A stretch of 64,000 nucleotides of DNA from Macropodus opercularis (lineage: Eukaryota > Chordata > Actinopteri > Anabantiformes > Osphronemidae), in the NCBI GenBank assembly GCA_030770545.1, contig CM061100.1, forward strand, positions 7,137,501-7,201,500. The letters are read 5' to 3'. Positions 1 through 13,600 of the stretch are shown here, piece by piece; position 1 is the stretch's first letter; each line of letters starts with the position of its first letter. Position numbers and translations under genes: made by a program. Below the pieces are notes generated by a model, which saw only the letters and a list, made by a program, of their open reading frames with translations, was not told the origin of the DNA and made no database searches.

Positions 1-3000
1 TGATGGCGTCCATGCAGATGCGACACAGGTTTTCATCAGCCACCAGCTGAGCTCTGACACCACCTGTGGGTGCAGATTCAAACAGAAGTATATTCCATTA
101 ATGAGCAACATAAACGAAATGTGTCGAGTCTGGTGACGGGGCGGCGTGGCATGAATGGTAGATATTTCAGAAATTGTAATACATAAAACAAAAAATTATC
201 TGGAGCTTTTGATATTAAGTACTGTCTGTGCTTTCAAGTCATTTTTAATTAATAAACTAACCACAAAAAAGCTGAATGGTCTCCCGTGACATAAATCAAT
301 GTGAGCACTGGTTTATGGGAGTTAAATGTCTGACAGCTGACTGATCGGCTCACTGGCCTAAATCTGGCTCCTGCTGCTCACATCTTTAAAAGGCCAACAG
401 AGCTGCAGCCTGTCTGCTGTCTCTACAAGTCTAATATGGGCCAATATGATCCTCCAGCTCTTTACGTCAACAAGAGAGCCTCTAAGGAAGCTTGATAATG
501 TAATTACACCTGATGGAGACATGCCGCCACTCAAGCAATACGATGGCTCATCAAGAGATAAAAGCTCTTACAGAGTGCATTAATGACAGACTGTCCTTCT
601 GGATCAAATGGGATCATGCTCACTGGAAGGGAAACATTAATGACACAATGTAGAGACATGGGAGATAACGACTCAAGTGACCGTAACGTGATGAAACACA
701 GGGTGACATGAGAGATCACGTGGATGCGCCCATGCCTTCACATAAGCAGCATATATCATGAAGGAGATGTAAAGGGTGATATGAAGAAGCTTCTCATGAA
801 AACCTCTTACCTCCAACTCCACTGTTGCAGAGAGGTGGAGGATATGCAACCACTTTGTAGGTAAAACGGGCAGTAACAAAGAAAACCTATTAGTTTGTGA
901 ATCTAAATTGTTGAAAACAAACTAAATGATTAGGTTTTTATCTAACTGCATTAGTAAAAGCATTAATAAAATATGCTAATAAAATAACACTTACCTGCTG
1001 TTATACTGACATTCTCCACTAAAATAAAGAAGAGCAAATATTTAATTAGATACACAAACCAAATGTCACAAAATAAAACTTGGATAGATAAACAAAACAA
1101 CTTCAAATCCCAAATACTTACTGGATTTCCTGTTCTGCTCGTTTTCTCTGTAGAGACGATGCACTCGCTCCAAGAGCTCCCATTTCTCGCAGCAGCCAGA
1201 GTAATTGACAAAGTTCCTGGCAAGGATCTCTTTCAGCTGGCGGACAGAGAGGTTTTCTATCGCCTCTTCATTGTCCAGATCAGACAGCGAGGCCCTGATC
1301 CTCCTCTGCGTCGCCGGACTGACCTGTAATCCGCGGGCGAAACACAACGGTGGTCACCAATCTGTCCCTCCCTCCCGCTTTCGTTCCATTAAAAGCGTCA
1401 TACCTCGATGGTGTTCTCGGCAGGCTCCAGGTTCAAGAGAGACGCTGTCGGAGTATCCTCGTGCTCCTGTGTGAAATCAAGCAGCGCGTACTGTATATTA
1501 ACTGCATGATAATCAAATCCTAGACAATGAGCATACGCGCGTCAAAGTCAAATAACGTGACCTTGAATTTCACAGTTCATATAGGAAACATAATTGCAAA
1601 TTTGATGCAGCTGAACTGAGAACTAAATATGTTTCTCTCATTAACAAGATTCACTGTTGAGGAAAAAAAAAGCTCATTACAGTACATCCTGGTTTCCATC
1701 CGTCCTTTTAATAATCTGTTCATTGACTTTACTCAAACACCCTCACAAGGCGAACCGTGTCCGATTCCGGTTTCTAATGTCCTACTGCTCCATATGACTC
1801 TCAGTGTCACCACAGAACCCAACTTCACAGCCAGGATAGTGCTTTGAATTCTCTTGGCGATATCTCATAAAGGCATGGAGACGTTGACTCGGCTGCTTTT
1901 AGCTCCGCGGTTAATTATTCTCTCTGAAGGTGGAGGTCAGGAATAAACTGAGCTACTGAACGGTTCAGGCGCTGTGTGAGTTCAAAGCTCAGTAAAATAT
2001 CATCCTTGATGTGCTTCGAAGAGAAGATTTTGTCTCTTTGCTCTTGTTAAAGAGCTGAGAGCTATTCTATCAAGCCGGAGCGTGGACGTTCTGTAAAACC
2101 ATCTGTTTGTGTCCCTCCCTGCAACAGCACATTTTCCAGTGGAACACCATCTTCCTAGAATGAAGATGAGTTAATAATGGATCTGTCAGCGCTGCGGTGC
2201 CAGATGCCTGCCCTCGCCCAGACATGATGCCTTCAGTCAAATTAAACTCCTCAGAGACAACAACGTGAGCGGCAGCCCGTCCACCAGCCCATCACAGAAC
2301 CTCTCTGTGGAGCACAAACCGTCTCTGAGTTGATTCACAATTTCAGACATATATATCAGTATGAAAGTACTAGAAATCCCTCAGAGAGTCGCTACAGCTG
2401 CCGGTGTCATGATTGGCGGCTTCACTTCCTGCCCTGGCAGTTTATTTTGAACGCCCGTTTCCTGTACCACTGCACATTGATTCGTGCTTTACTCCTTTTG
2501 CTCTTCTGAGTTGTCATGACATTTTTAGTTAATTGAAGACTGTTGTGTTGTTACCATGGGGAAGTAGAAATACTATAAAATCTTAATTGGCTTATTAAGT
2601 GTAAAACCCTCCCTGGTACCAGTACATGCAATATTCATACACAGATCTTTACACACTACATATTTTAAGATGACTGACTGCCATCTTCGATAAGCTCGTC
2701 AATCAACATTTGCACTGAGCTAAGGCCTGTTTCAGAAGAACTGCTCTAGTTTGATATTCAATCTGTTTTTCAGCTCAAGCTGACAAGACATCAATGCCTC
2801 CTATCTATTCACAAAACGCCAGGAGCTGCATATTTAACAATATTTTATGGTAGATTGTACTATTAATATATAAATGTAGGCTGAATGTTATATCTGTCGT
2901 ATAAATGTAGCTGGACTATACTATATGTTTCAATAAAATCTCATAATATACGTTTATGATTTTGATGTTTTTGTACATTCACCTTCAGAATAACAGGCAT

Positions 3001-6000
3001 TAAGATTCTTCTTTTATCAGTGGGGCAGCTGTACCTGAGTGTGTTGCTTAGTCGCAGCTGTGACGCTGTGGGGAGTTCTCAGCCAATGTGTCTGTTACGT
3101 AACGGACTCAGCCTTCAGGCTAAAGCTGCTCTGAGGGCTTTACGCACACACACACAGAGCTAACACAGCTGTTTCCAGCTGTCACACAAACACCGGACCA
3201 GCACCGTTCTGTGCTGAGCTTTTTCGCTGCCTTTAGAGAGAATCAATCTACAACTGCTGTTGTATTGCATTCAAAGCAAAGCACGAGAGCAAAATGTAGT
3301 AAGAGAGTAAACAACAAGGCCTGTAATTAACTGGTCGAAAGGGCTAATTATACGAAAGTTGTTGTTTTGTTTGTCAGGAAGTTGTGGGACTGAAACTTGT
3401 AAATAAGTTGATATCACCTTTGAAATTAATTACCTTGGATAGAATGAGGACAGATGTGAAAGAAGTATGGCGCATGCAAATTAGTGAATGAGTGCAGTGG
3501 TGGCTCTGTGCGCACACAGATGTGTGTTTGCACGTCTGTCAAACCTGGCTGGTGGTCCCTGAGCTGTCAGTGGGGCTGAGCACGTCTCCCTGAGAGGCAG
3601 AGAGGACCGACTGTTCAGAGGTGGAGCGCGTGGCGGAGGGGGGCGAGGCGGCACGTGAGTGGGGGAGCGAGTGCAGACTGTCCGTGTCATCCCCCTCTTC
3701 GTCTTCCTCCTCCTCCTCATGTGTGTCTTCCTCCTCCTCCTCCTCTTCTTCCTCCTCCTCATCCTCCTCCACCACTGGTCTCGGGGTCTCCCTTGTGCCC
3801 TGATGACAGAGCACCAGGTCCACCAGGTCCTCCTTCTCCCTGCACGTGTCGGTGGGGATGTTGCGTAGCAGCAGGTACTGGCGCAGGTCTTTGACTCGGA
3901 GCTGCATGAGCCGCGGCCGCTGGAACGCTGTGCCACGCAGCAGGTGGCAGGTCGTGCAGCAGCGCAGGTTCTCCTGCAGCACCGAGCACAGGGCGCAGAA
4001 ACTCTTCTTACAGTCACAGCAGATGTGCTGGGGAGACAAGACGCGGCAGACGGGGTGCGATTAGCGATTCCTTTTCTTCTCCCTCAAGCAACCCGAACTT
4101 TAGCAATTTCATCTTTAACGTCATCATTTATGAACGTTTCTAAATAAGCTATGATGTCTGACTTCTATTGGCATATTAAATTCTATGATGAATAAACTAA
4201 CCGTGTACTGAAATGTAACACATTTGGCAGGTGAAAAATGGGTCAGATGATGGAACTGAACTCACTGCAGGATCAGTTAACACAATTTTAATTGGCTTCA
4301 AAATAATTCATCAGTGTGCGGCATTACTTACAAACATTGTTAATTAAGGCCGAGTAACAACGCAGTATTATCATTTATTACCGTTCAACGGAGATGCTAT
4401 GGGTCATGTTGTCATATTTAGTTTTCTCTCCTAATAATTTATAATAACTATAATAATAATAACTCACTGAAGGTTCCTGAGTTTGACTGCATTCCTAATG
4501 AGTTTTGTTGAATTAGAAACCCAGTGTGAATCAGACCTGAAAGCTTTAGTGGATGGTTTAGTTTGTTGATGTTATGTATGAGTTTCAAACACTTTAAAAA
4601 TGTGACGTAATGCCAAATCATGAACATTATAGAAGCGTAAATGGGCAAATGTTATTAAGCTTAATCTTATTACTATAATATACACCTCTTGCTAACTACT
4701 GTACGATTTTACTGGAGTATTTTTCTAGGACAGACTGAAACCATAAACCAGTAAAGCTAAATATTATCTGAAACTGTGCCTCATATCCCACATGTTCAGT
4801 CATTTTCTAAGAAAATAGAACAAAATTTGAAGCTGCTGGTTCCATTTGACATTTTACAGACTAGCGGTGTCTCCTGATAGAGTGTAGCTGCTTAGATTGA
4901 CACTTCAATGGGCAGGAAAACAGGTCGACCACGGCTGTAAACATTTTCTTATCACTAGCGCACAAATGCGCTGCGGTCCACCAGACGCACATTTCCACTG
5001 CAAAAGATACGTTTCTTCAGTCGCTGTTAATCCCGCAGCAGGTCTTTTTTTCCATTCTGTGAAAATATCACGCTGACACACAGATGTGCGTATCCAGGGA
5101 GCTGACCCGCTGTCAGGACGGCAACTGGTGTGTGGAAAAAGAGCAACGTGAAGCACGGAAGCTGCCCAGCGGACACACGCACACGCCACCATTAAACCCT
5201 GACATGTTCAGTTGTGCAGACACACTGAAAATGTCAGAATAAATATGTAGACCTCTTGGTTCAGGCCTGTAGATGCCGGTGGTACTGCATCTCAGTCACA
5301 AATGTTATTTTATTCTCATTTATGTCTAAATCTCATATTGTTTTATTTGTGTTACTGTAAATCAGAAGCTATGCTAATTAATTCAAAACAACTTTACATA
5401 TTTACCTGTCATGCAAACAGGTTTGTGAGTTTTATTTGAACTAGTGGATAAAAAGCATATTTAGCCTGTTAAACTGTGGATCACGTTTAGACATAAAAAG
5501 TCTATAAATCTATATTGTTTTAAATGTCTGTGCTCAGCATGTGGCTCAGTAATTATGGATGTGTGTTCTCAGATGCGCCACGAAGGAAGAGCCCTTCCTC
5601 ACGGCACGCAACCATTACGTAATTTGAACAAAAAAGCTGGGTGAACGTGGACTGTGAGGGATTAGTCAGTAAGTCCTCATTCTCCGCAAGGTGACTACGT
5701 GGTTTTCAGTCTCTAATAGAAATGATCAGTAGTTATATTGAGTGAATAAGCTTTTATTTATTAGGCTAATGTTAATCTCATACTAGGATCATTTGACATC
5801 ATATCCCCCCGATTTTAGAAAGCTCCAAAAACTCCCTGAATGTGTGAAACTCCTTCACCAGCTGTTATTTAACATAATCACTTACACACACACAGCCTTT
5901 GTTTACCTTGCGCCTGAAGACAGAGAAGGCGAGTCCACAGGCCTTGCACAGCTGTCCAGCGCTCCCCGAGCTGGCGGGGGGGTAGGTGGAGTAGCCAGCG

Positions 6001-9000
6001 CTGGGGGCAAAGCGGAAGGGCCCGGCTCCGGCTCCGAACCCCGGCTGCTGCGCCCGCACCGTGCCCGTGCCCATCACCTCGTTCAGCAGCCCGCAGCATG
6101 ACGCCCACATGGACGATGCCCCTGCCTACACAAAAAAACACACCAATACATGAACGCCTGCGTGCATTTCAAATATATATATTTGTCTGGCAGCTGGAAA
6201 CTCAAGGAGGCCAGAGCAAGCTTGTGTATTTTTTTTCCCACGTATACCATAACAAAGACTTGAACTCTTGTTAACTGGCCCGTGCTCTATATGCCAAAAA
6301 CGGCCCGAGGAGAGATTCTCTCTCTACAGTGAGTGAGAGAGAAAAATGACAATGAATGAGAAACAACGGGGAGGAGAAACACACTGCAGTCAATTACTGA
6401 GAGTGCTCTTTAAGTGTCTTTGGGGTCAGAGATGATTATATAGAAGGAGGCTAAAAGCTCTTATTAATGGTGCTCTCCAAAGGGATCTGTGGGTTAAACT
6501 TCTCTATCACTACATTATTTCGTTTTTCACGATACACAATACAATAAATGAATGCGACTGCATCACAAAACTATAATATTCAGTGAAGGTCAAATAGGTG
6601 AATGCTACGTTGCTAAACTAGCTTTAAGTCAAGCTGCAGCAAGATGCTCAGACCCAAAGAGACAGTTGGATGCTGACCACGAGGCAGCGGAGCAGAGATG
6701 GGGAGCAAACATGGCGCGGTGCGAGCCACGGCTCCTTGGAGCATACTGATGAGAGGTGGAGGGAGAGGGAGGACAGCGGGCAGAGAATATGTCTTCTGTT
6801 GTTCCCCGGCCTGCAGAATCAATAGCTGACACAGGCATAATGTAAGCCCTCTGTGGGTCCCAGCTCCATGTGGAAAACAAAGGAATTCACAGCGTCCCGC
6901 CACATCGCTTCCTCAGGCAGCGCTCTGCTCCGACTTGTCACAAACACCCTGTGATCTGACCTCACCCGTCTGCTTAGGGATTCATTATGTAAGCTTAGGA
7001 ACCAGGCACTATATGTGGAGCCACGGCGAGAAGGAGAAAGGTCGCCGCTGCCGCACGGAGATCGCCGGGATGGCTTTTTCAAAAGTTCAGATATTTAACT
7101 CCCTGTATTATTTAAAAGTTGCCATTTTAAGTTTGTTAAATTATTCAATAATATACTAAGCATCCATAAGTAATGTTGTAGTGCTTTGGTCTGCATAATG
7201 TACAATTTACCTTTAATGTTTACAATATGGACGATGCAGCTGCAAATGCAACACGTAAATTAAATATTCAATCAATTATCAAAAGTCTCCGCTGACTATA
7301 TATTTCAGCACTTCTTGTCTGTCTAGATATATATATGCCACAGTCAGTTAACCTTAACATAATATAGTTCCTCAACTTTATGCAAACGACAAAGCTGTGA
7401 TGCAAAACAACTTGAATTATTTGCCTGAGGCTTAAACTCGAGCTGAAAAAGTCTCTCGGGTTAGATAAAGTCTTCCTCCTAAGAAGCTGAGGCCACTAAA
7501 AGGAATATTTACAGCATTCTCCAGCATAAGGAGCCTGTGTCTCCACATAGACTCACGCTTACATGGCTCTGAGCCAGCAACACGAGTCCCCTCTGTCTCT
7601 TCAATTAACGCACTGTAAGCTCTGCAGGCAGGGAGTCCCGAACAAACAAGCGACAGGAACAAACATCACGTGGAGCACGCTGGCTTTGATTTTAGTGCGA
7701 TCCCTTAAGGTGCGCCTTTGAGAATATTCATAGTCTGTCCCCTTTGGGCCAATGAACGAGAACTTTCACAAGTGTGCACAACAATAATCAAGGCAGCAAA
7801 AAAATAACCGAGGCACAAGTTGAAACAGATAAAGCCACAGAGGATAATCGGTAATACTCTCGTGTGGAGCGATGTGGCCTTAGATGAACTAATCTGAAAA
7901 TGTGCATTGACACAGACACATGTAACATATATGACATATATGCCTAAATAGGTCAAGTGCAGGCTGGACCAGAAATTAGTTAAGAAGGAATTAAAACAGT
8001 TCAACATCTGTGTCATGACTTGTTTAACTTCATGTCAGGAAATTGATTCGCATGCGGCACAAAACCGTGAACATGCTAAAAAAAAAACTTGAGGATGTGA
8101 TTTAAAGGCCAGATCAACACAGAAGCTTCCTCCTCATCAATACCTGAGGCCAGTAGCTTCGGGCTGCATTTGCTGCTACGTGCTCACACCTGGGCCCGAC
8201 GTACGTTGCAGTTAGTGTAGGTGAAGAAGAGTTTATAATAACAACACCCATGGCACAGTGCTGACCCAAAAAACGAGTTATGCTGGTTTTAGTAAGAGCA
8301 AATTTGCACATATATGTTACATAAAGAGCCATCATTCGCTACCTTTCCGTCATCCACTGTCTCTCACATTTCATTTCCTCGCTTCCACTTTTCTCCAATA
8401 TCAAGTGGAAATGTCAGTCATCCTGCGCTGCCTGACAGTTTAGACAGCGAAGTAATACTGTCAGGAAGAAAAATAACGTTCATTTCACACCTTTCCTCAT
8501 ATGTGTGAAATGAAATGTCTCAATGTAATATTTTAGTTGGGCTACACACGTCTCAGTCATGTCTGCAGACATCGAGGCCACTGCTACGCTGAGATTTGTT
8601 CCTTCAAGATAACGGATTTGCACCATTGACTCCACAGGCAGATGAGGACTTTGAGAGGATTTAGCCTGGAGAATATTTTCCGTGCAGCATACAAACATAT
8701 TGACTGCCGCAGAGATTGTCTCACAATAACACAACATGACTCAACTGTTTTACAATCAACACCAGAAATCGGCTCTGAACTGTCTTTACAGCTTCAGGCT
8801 TCATCCACTTCAGACGTCAGCTCTGAACGAGGTATGATTCAACGCGATACATCTGTGTTACGTTGTATAATTTCAGCAGAGATTAGTGAGTATTTACGTC
8901 AGTGACATACAGTATGTTCGAACCCGACCACTAAATGAAATGGTAAGAGGCTTTTCAGTGGGAAACAGAGAAATCAAACCGGCATTGTAAACGCCACAGA

Positions 9001-10311
9001 ACGAGTTTGTAGGTCATAGCATGGGTCCACCGCTGATTAGAGTGGCACTAACAAGGCAAAGCGTACGGCATCGTTTCCCATCCATTCCACGGGGGCAGAA
9101 AAGCTGCTTTTAAATTTAAACCAGATTACTGCATAAAACACCATGTCCGCTTTGTCTTCTAGGGACACAGCAGTGATGGTGTGCTTTCTGTAAATTAACG
9201 GCACTGTACACCAGAGATAAGCACCTCTGTGGCAAACGGGACACACTGCACACAGACGTTTACATAATCGCTGAGATTATTATAAGGTCTGTTCAGTGTT
9301 GTCTTACTACGGTTTGAGTATTCGTACTACATCCTTTGTGACCGTGAACGTCGTCTCTGTGGTCTATAAACTTTGTATAATATAGTCTTGTATGTTTTAC
9401 ATGAAGAAATAGGTGGATGGACATATTTCTAATAGTTTACGAAAAACCTTTGGAGCATGAAGGTCTAACACACTCAGTAAATGCTTCGTAATTTAATTTT
9501 GACCGTTATTATGTTTGCAACTCCAAACACAAACACAGCTGTAAGAACAAGCTGTCATGATGATGATGATGATGATGATGATGGTGAGTTGGTAGTTGCT
9601 GTGCTTCACCTTTTACCGTGGCTGTCACCACAAACCTGGTGCTACTGGAGCACCAATGACATCATCGCCATCATCTTCATCATTATCATTCCTGAGCTGC
9701 CAGACAGCATCTTTCCCACCATCCTCCCGGTGCTGCAGCCTGTCTCTGCTATATTACACACACACACTTAGAGGAAGGAGACTCCGGTGAACCTCCACAG
9801 CCTGACAAAGAGGTAATCCTCTGTCCTCGCTCTGTGCACGGCTCCCAAACATCCCCACACTCACCCATTCACTGGCCACAATCTCATTAGAGCGGATTAG
9901 AGCCTCACGATGAATGGACGTCGCTCCGTCGTCCACTGAACTATCACACCGGGGTCAAAGCTGGCTCATTAAAGGCTACACGCTGTACCAACTGTCCATT
10001 AGGACGAGTTATAACGCAAGAAAAACCTTTACTAGCTTGCACGCTCGCCAGCAAAACCCTGATCAGACCTGAAAGGATAATGACAAGCGCATCTCTACCG
10101 ATAAGTTCAAAATAAAACAAGCCGTGCCACGTTCAGATGCAAGCCTGTTGATACAACTGCAACTAAGTGCACGCTAACCGAATTAATTGACACTGGGTTG
10201 GAGGTATTCCCTGACTCTCGGTGCGGGATCGCGGGGGGAAAACCCAAGATATTGGCGTCGTAAATAAACCTCAATCAAACACGACTTGCAGATGGAATCA
10301 CGTACCTTCAT
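1..10311 (-). CDS. rnf34: E3 ubiquitin-protein ligase RNF34 (partial, C-terminus off the left edge)
   Basis: RING-type E3 ubiquitin ligase; the mammalian protein targets caspases 8/10 and other regulators at endosomal and plasma membranes. Coding exons in transcript order: 10306-10311 (ATGAAG), 5907-6125, 3545-4027, 1404-1466, 1122-1323, 995-1018, and 1-63 (cut by the edge). All have AG/GT borders and compatible phases. Visible in order: an N-terminal [16 protein letters not shown] segment that matches RNF34 and not its paralogue RFFL; a FYVE-like zinc finger split over exons 2-3 (CKAC, then [16 protein letters not shown]); a SAP-like segment ([20 protein letters not shown]); an acidic tract; a second SAP-like helix pair ([20 protein letters not shown]); and the start of the RING finger (LCRICMD). 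The rest of the RING finger lies outside the window. Sequence seen; family function from known RNF34. Which fish paralogue (a or b) cannot be told here. Confidence 0.95.
995..1018 (-). CDS. rnf34: 24-nt microexon of rnf34, possibly a cassette exon
   Basis: A short exon bounded by TTTTAG on the 5' side and GTAAGT on the 3' side. It encodes MENVSITAG once the split codons are joined, between the second SAP-like region and the RING exon. The length is a multiple of three and the flanking phases match (1 and 1), so including or skipping it keeps the frame. Human RNF34 has a different linker sequence here, so conservation could not be used as support. Confidence 0.65.
1467..3544. other. rnf34 intron 3, no gene seen
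   Basis: Intron between the acidic exon and the 63-nt exon. I see no coding exon, RNA gene or repeat that I can name on either strand. Confidence 0.6.
3703..3773 (-). repeat. Coding (GAG)n tract giving a poly-glutamate run in rnf34
   Basis: A TCC/TCT-rich simple repeat on the plus strand lies inside rnf34 exon 3. Read on the minus strand it encodes a long run of Glu with a few Asp, just after the FYVE/SAP block. Human RNF34 also has an acidic tract, but nearer the second SAP-like region. The tract is probably length-polymorphic. Confidence 0.85.
4028..5906. other. rnf34 intron 2, no gene seen
   Basis: Mostly AT-rich non-coding sequence. The open frames here are short and show no recognisable motif. 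Confidence 0.6.
6126..10305. other. rnf34 intron 1 with a GAT microsatellite
   Basis: Long first intron separating the six-base coding exon from the MWASCC exon. It contains an (ATG)n repeat at 9557-9583 and an imperfect ATC-rich run near 9660-9690. First introns of this kind often carry enhancers, but none can be shown here. Confidence 0.6.
9557..9583. repeat. (ATG)9 microsatellite
   Basis: Nine uninterrupted ATG units within rnf34 intron 1. The same stretch creates a spurious run of Asp in one frame. Confidence 0.95.
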
Positions 10312-10560
10312 TGCACCTCCGGTTTGAGGAATCTGCCGAGTAATGTCAGGACGACGACCATTGCAAATGCAAGGGGAATCAAACCATTACGTCTTCCCTC
10401 TCTCCAACTGCCTGTGCGAGTGGAGTAGGCATAACGTAATGGCAAAAGGAGCCGTGGCCAACCACGGAGCGAACGCAGGCGCTGGTATCTTTAGCAGCCA
10501 ATCGGCACCAGAGAGGGCGTTCTGTGCCGTGCGTAAAGACGCACGTCCAAAACGCATCAT
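10312..10560 (-). promoter_or_regulatory. Probable rnf34 promoter and 5' UTR
   Basis: Sequence immediately upstream of the rnf34 start codon. It is richer in CpG than its surroundings, has a CCAAT motif at 10498-10502 (plus orientation), and CRE-like TTACGTC at 10387-10393. There is no convincing TATA box. No divergent gene is seen on the other side. Confidence 0.45.
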
Positions 10561-10643
10561 GCTATTTTTGCAGTTTTAAATTACTGTGGCGAATTAGCTT
10601 TTTTTAAATTGTTTTATCACCCTCAGGAAGTGTGTCAGTTTGG

Positions 10644-10644
<1 letters not shown>

Positions 10645-10697
<53 letters not shown>
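10645..10697. repeat. (TTA)n microsatellite
   Basis: About 17 to 18 uninterrupted TTA units, among the longest perfect simple repeats in the window, just upstream of the rnf34 promoter zone. The runs of Leu or Asn it produces in translation are artefacts. Confidence 0.97.
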
Positions 10698-13600
10698 TGC
10701 AATTAATAATTTCCCCCCAAAAGGTCTCATGCTTTTCAAAATAAATCCCACATACGTAAAACACACAGGCTTATTTATTATGTTACATGTTTTTCTGTCG
10801 TGTTTGAAATGCAAAGACATGCAAATTCAATCTATGTGTGTGAATGTGTGCGTCCGGCGCCCGTGCGTGACTGTGCGCACACGAGGCTGCAGTCTGCAGC
10901 AAGACATCAGAGGGGTTTTCTTATATTGCATCGCCAGTACCCGCTGTGAGCCCGCAGGGGGCAGCAGATAGCGCTAACGCATCGTTATTATCATCACTCA
11001 GACATGACTGAGCCGCAGGGGAGGAAGCTGCTCTTACTGTATAATGAAGCTCAAATCATACAGCATTTATAAGTTATGCAGCTGTTCAGGCAATGGTACA
11101 GCAGACAAAACACTTTTAAGGTGTCTTGTAATAATGCTAAATATGGTATAATGTTGCTGATTGAGTCTCTTTAATGTTTCTACAATTTCTCACCCCACTA
11201 TGTTGGTTTTACTTCACACGACTACATTAAAAGATCTGCGGAGGCCTTCGGGCCAGCAGTGACATACTTTAGAGTTTCAGACTTGGCCTGAATGTTCCCA
11301 CCGCGTTCAAACGTTGTAGTGGAAGATGGAAGCACACAAACTACTTCTCACACATAAAATGACCCAATAACTATGTTACTTTACCTTAAAGGTTTAGTAC
11401 ATCCAACTTAGAACTGATACTTATATGATATGTTGCTAGATATAAGCAGTTTCTCTGTTAACCGACGTCTGAGATTGATCGTTGACCCCAACACAGGAAA
11501 TTAATTCTGTGTTTGTTGAGCTAATGGCTTCAAAACAAAATTTTTCCAGAGACAGTTTTCTGATTTTACTTTAATTTATTATATTTGTAAATTCTACAAT
11601 TTAATTGTGTTTTAGTAAATTAGTTGTGGTCAGGAAAAAACCCACCAGTAAAGCTGTCATATAGGTGTTTATGTATGTGTTGTATGGACTGTTACAGCTG
11701 CTCTACTACTTCTAGTGGGAGCGTCATTGGATTCACATTTTTCCTTTTGTGTTGCACACTTTTACTCAGCTGTGCACACAGGAGTTTCAGGTTCCTCCCA
11801 TGATGGCAGTGGTTCCCAAACATCTTCCTTAAAAACCCCTGCTTGCTTGAACCTCTGGCGAGAGGTCTGAAAAAACGAAACATGGGATGCAGGTGATCCA
11901 GAGAAAAGCCAGGAGAGGAGGACATCTAGTGGTTGGAAGCAAGGTTGAGTGGAACCAGACAATAGAGAACTGTGCCATTATTGCTCCCATTTCACCCCTT
12001 TCACACATTTAGAAACTAAACTGCTGCACAAAGAATAGAGGCTTCAAGTTCTCAAACCATCAGAAACACTTTAATATTTTAGATTTCAAAGCAAGACATC
12101 ATAAAAAAACATCTACACAATAATTTTTCCACAATTATGTTTTTGTCATGTTAATCAGGTTTATCAGGTTAATGGTAGAAAATGCTGTAAATTGCCATCA
12201 TATAATTTAGCAGGAAGCAGCAGATAATCCTGGAAACAGAATCATTTAAATTGCTCACATCTAAACATGTTGATATAGTAAGCAAACACATTTTCATAAT
12301 CTTCTTTTCTCGTCAGAGCTGCCTCCCACATTCACTCAGTTGCACAATTCAGCTGCTTCACTTAGGACTTACTGGAAAACCTGCTGTTTGGAGGAATCAC
12401 TTAACGTTCATGTTCCCCTGAAGTAAAAGAGAAAGGAAAACTAAGATCCATGGCTGTGTTCCCTGGTGTTCCATGTATTGTTTTTGGATGATTTACAAAA
12501 TGCTGGATAAGATGACAAGTTGGAACCATATAAGGCCGTTAGCTTGTAGAAATCCAAGAGAGAGTCCAAGATCTGTCTGACTGCAACATGGTGAAACACG
12601 ACTGATCCCCCTCACCCCAACCTGCATTCACATATAAGACACATTAAGAAATAATACGTGAAACTGTTTTGGATCTAATCCCTCTTAGTCATACTAACAC
12701 ACTGCCCATAGACATTTATTATAGTTAATAATTTACGCAATATTCTTGTAAAGTCCCAGAAATGTGTGTTGAATTTGACTTTTTATTTTAAGTTTCAGTT
12801 CAGAAAAGTGCAGCTGTTTCTTATATATTCAGCAAAGACACATTTGGTCCAAACGTGAAACCGTTTTACTTCCAGATTTGATCTGAGCATTCTGCATCTG
12901 TCCTGACCAGCGTTAGCAGACTTGACCCACCGAGCTGCTTTGTGCATCCAACAAGCGCCACTAGATGGAGCATGAAAGCTGGAGAATCCTCTCTGCAGGA
13001 GCACGTACAGTAGTCTAACAACAGGCCCGCTGAGACCTGGGGGAGTCACTGTCGAACATCCACACAGCTGTGGAAAACAACTATGGTCATTTTATCCACG
13101 TACTGCATTTACAGTAAATACACGCCTACGAGACGGCTCCTCCATTCTAGCAGCTCTGCTCAGTCACCCACGTCTGGTCGCGTCTGCAGCCTGTCTCAGC
13201 GTGGACCTTCTGTAAACCGACACTCCTCTGTTTACTGGGACGCACAGAGATGAAGGATGGATGTCCTCAGGGCTCTCCCTCCCTGCAAACAGCAGCACGC
13301 CTTGCTAGCAGACAGTACAAGTCAGCAGGATGTCGATATTGTTCAGTCCTCTGACAGGTTCACACAAACCCTCGGCCTCTTCCCCGTCTCGTTCTCTCTT
13401 CAGATACTCCAGAGAGCTGTTATCACATCCATGGCTTTAGACAGTGTGGTCCACGTGATGGAGGTGTCTATTGGTAGCATTCTGAGAAAAATACACATTT
13501 AATATTACAGTAAAGTAATATAAGACTGAAGACGAGCGATTATGGAAGTAACTTCCAGTCCCTTTTTCACAGGGTTGATGATGACCAGCTGCAGGTCCAG

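Noticed and set aside
3481..4017. 178-codon minus-strand open frame, Arg/Cys-rich
   Set aside because: Out-of-frame shadow of rnf34 exon 3; the true frame shows the zinc finger and SAP-like motifs.
10609..10971. 120-codon plus-strand frame with a poly-Leu run
   Set aside because: Its length comes from the (TTA)n microsatellite; no signal-peptide gene is indicated.
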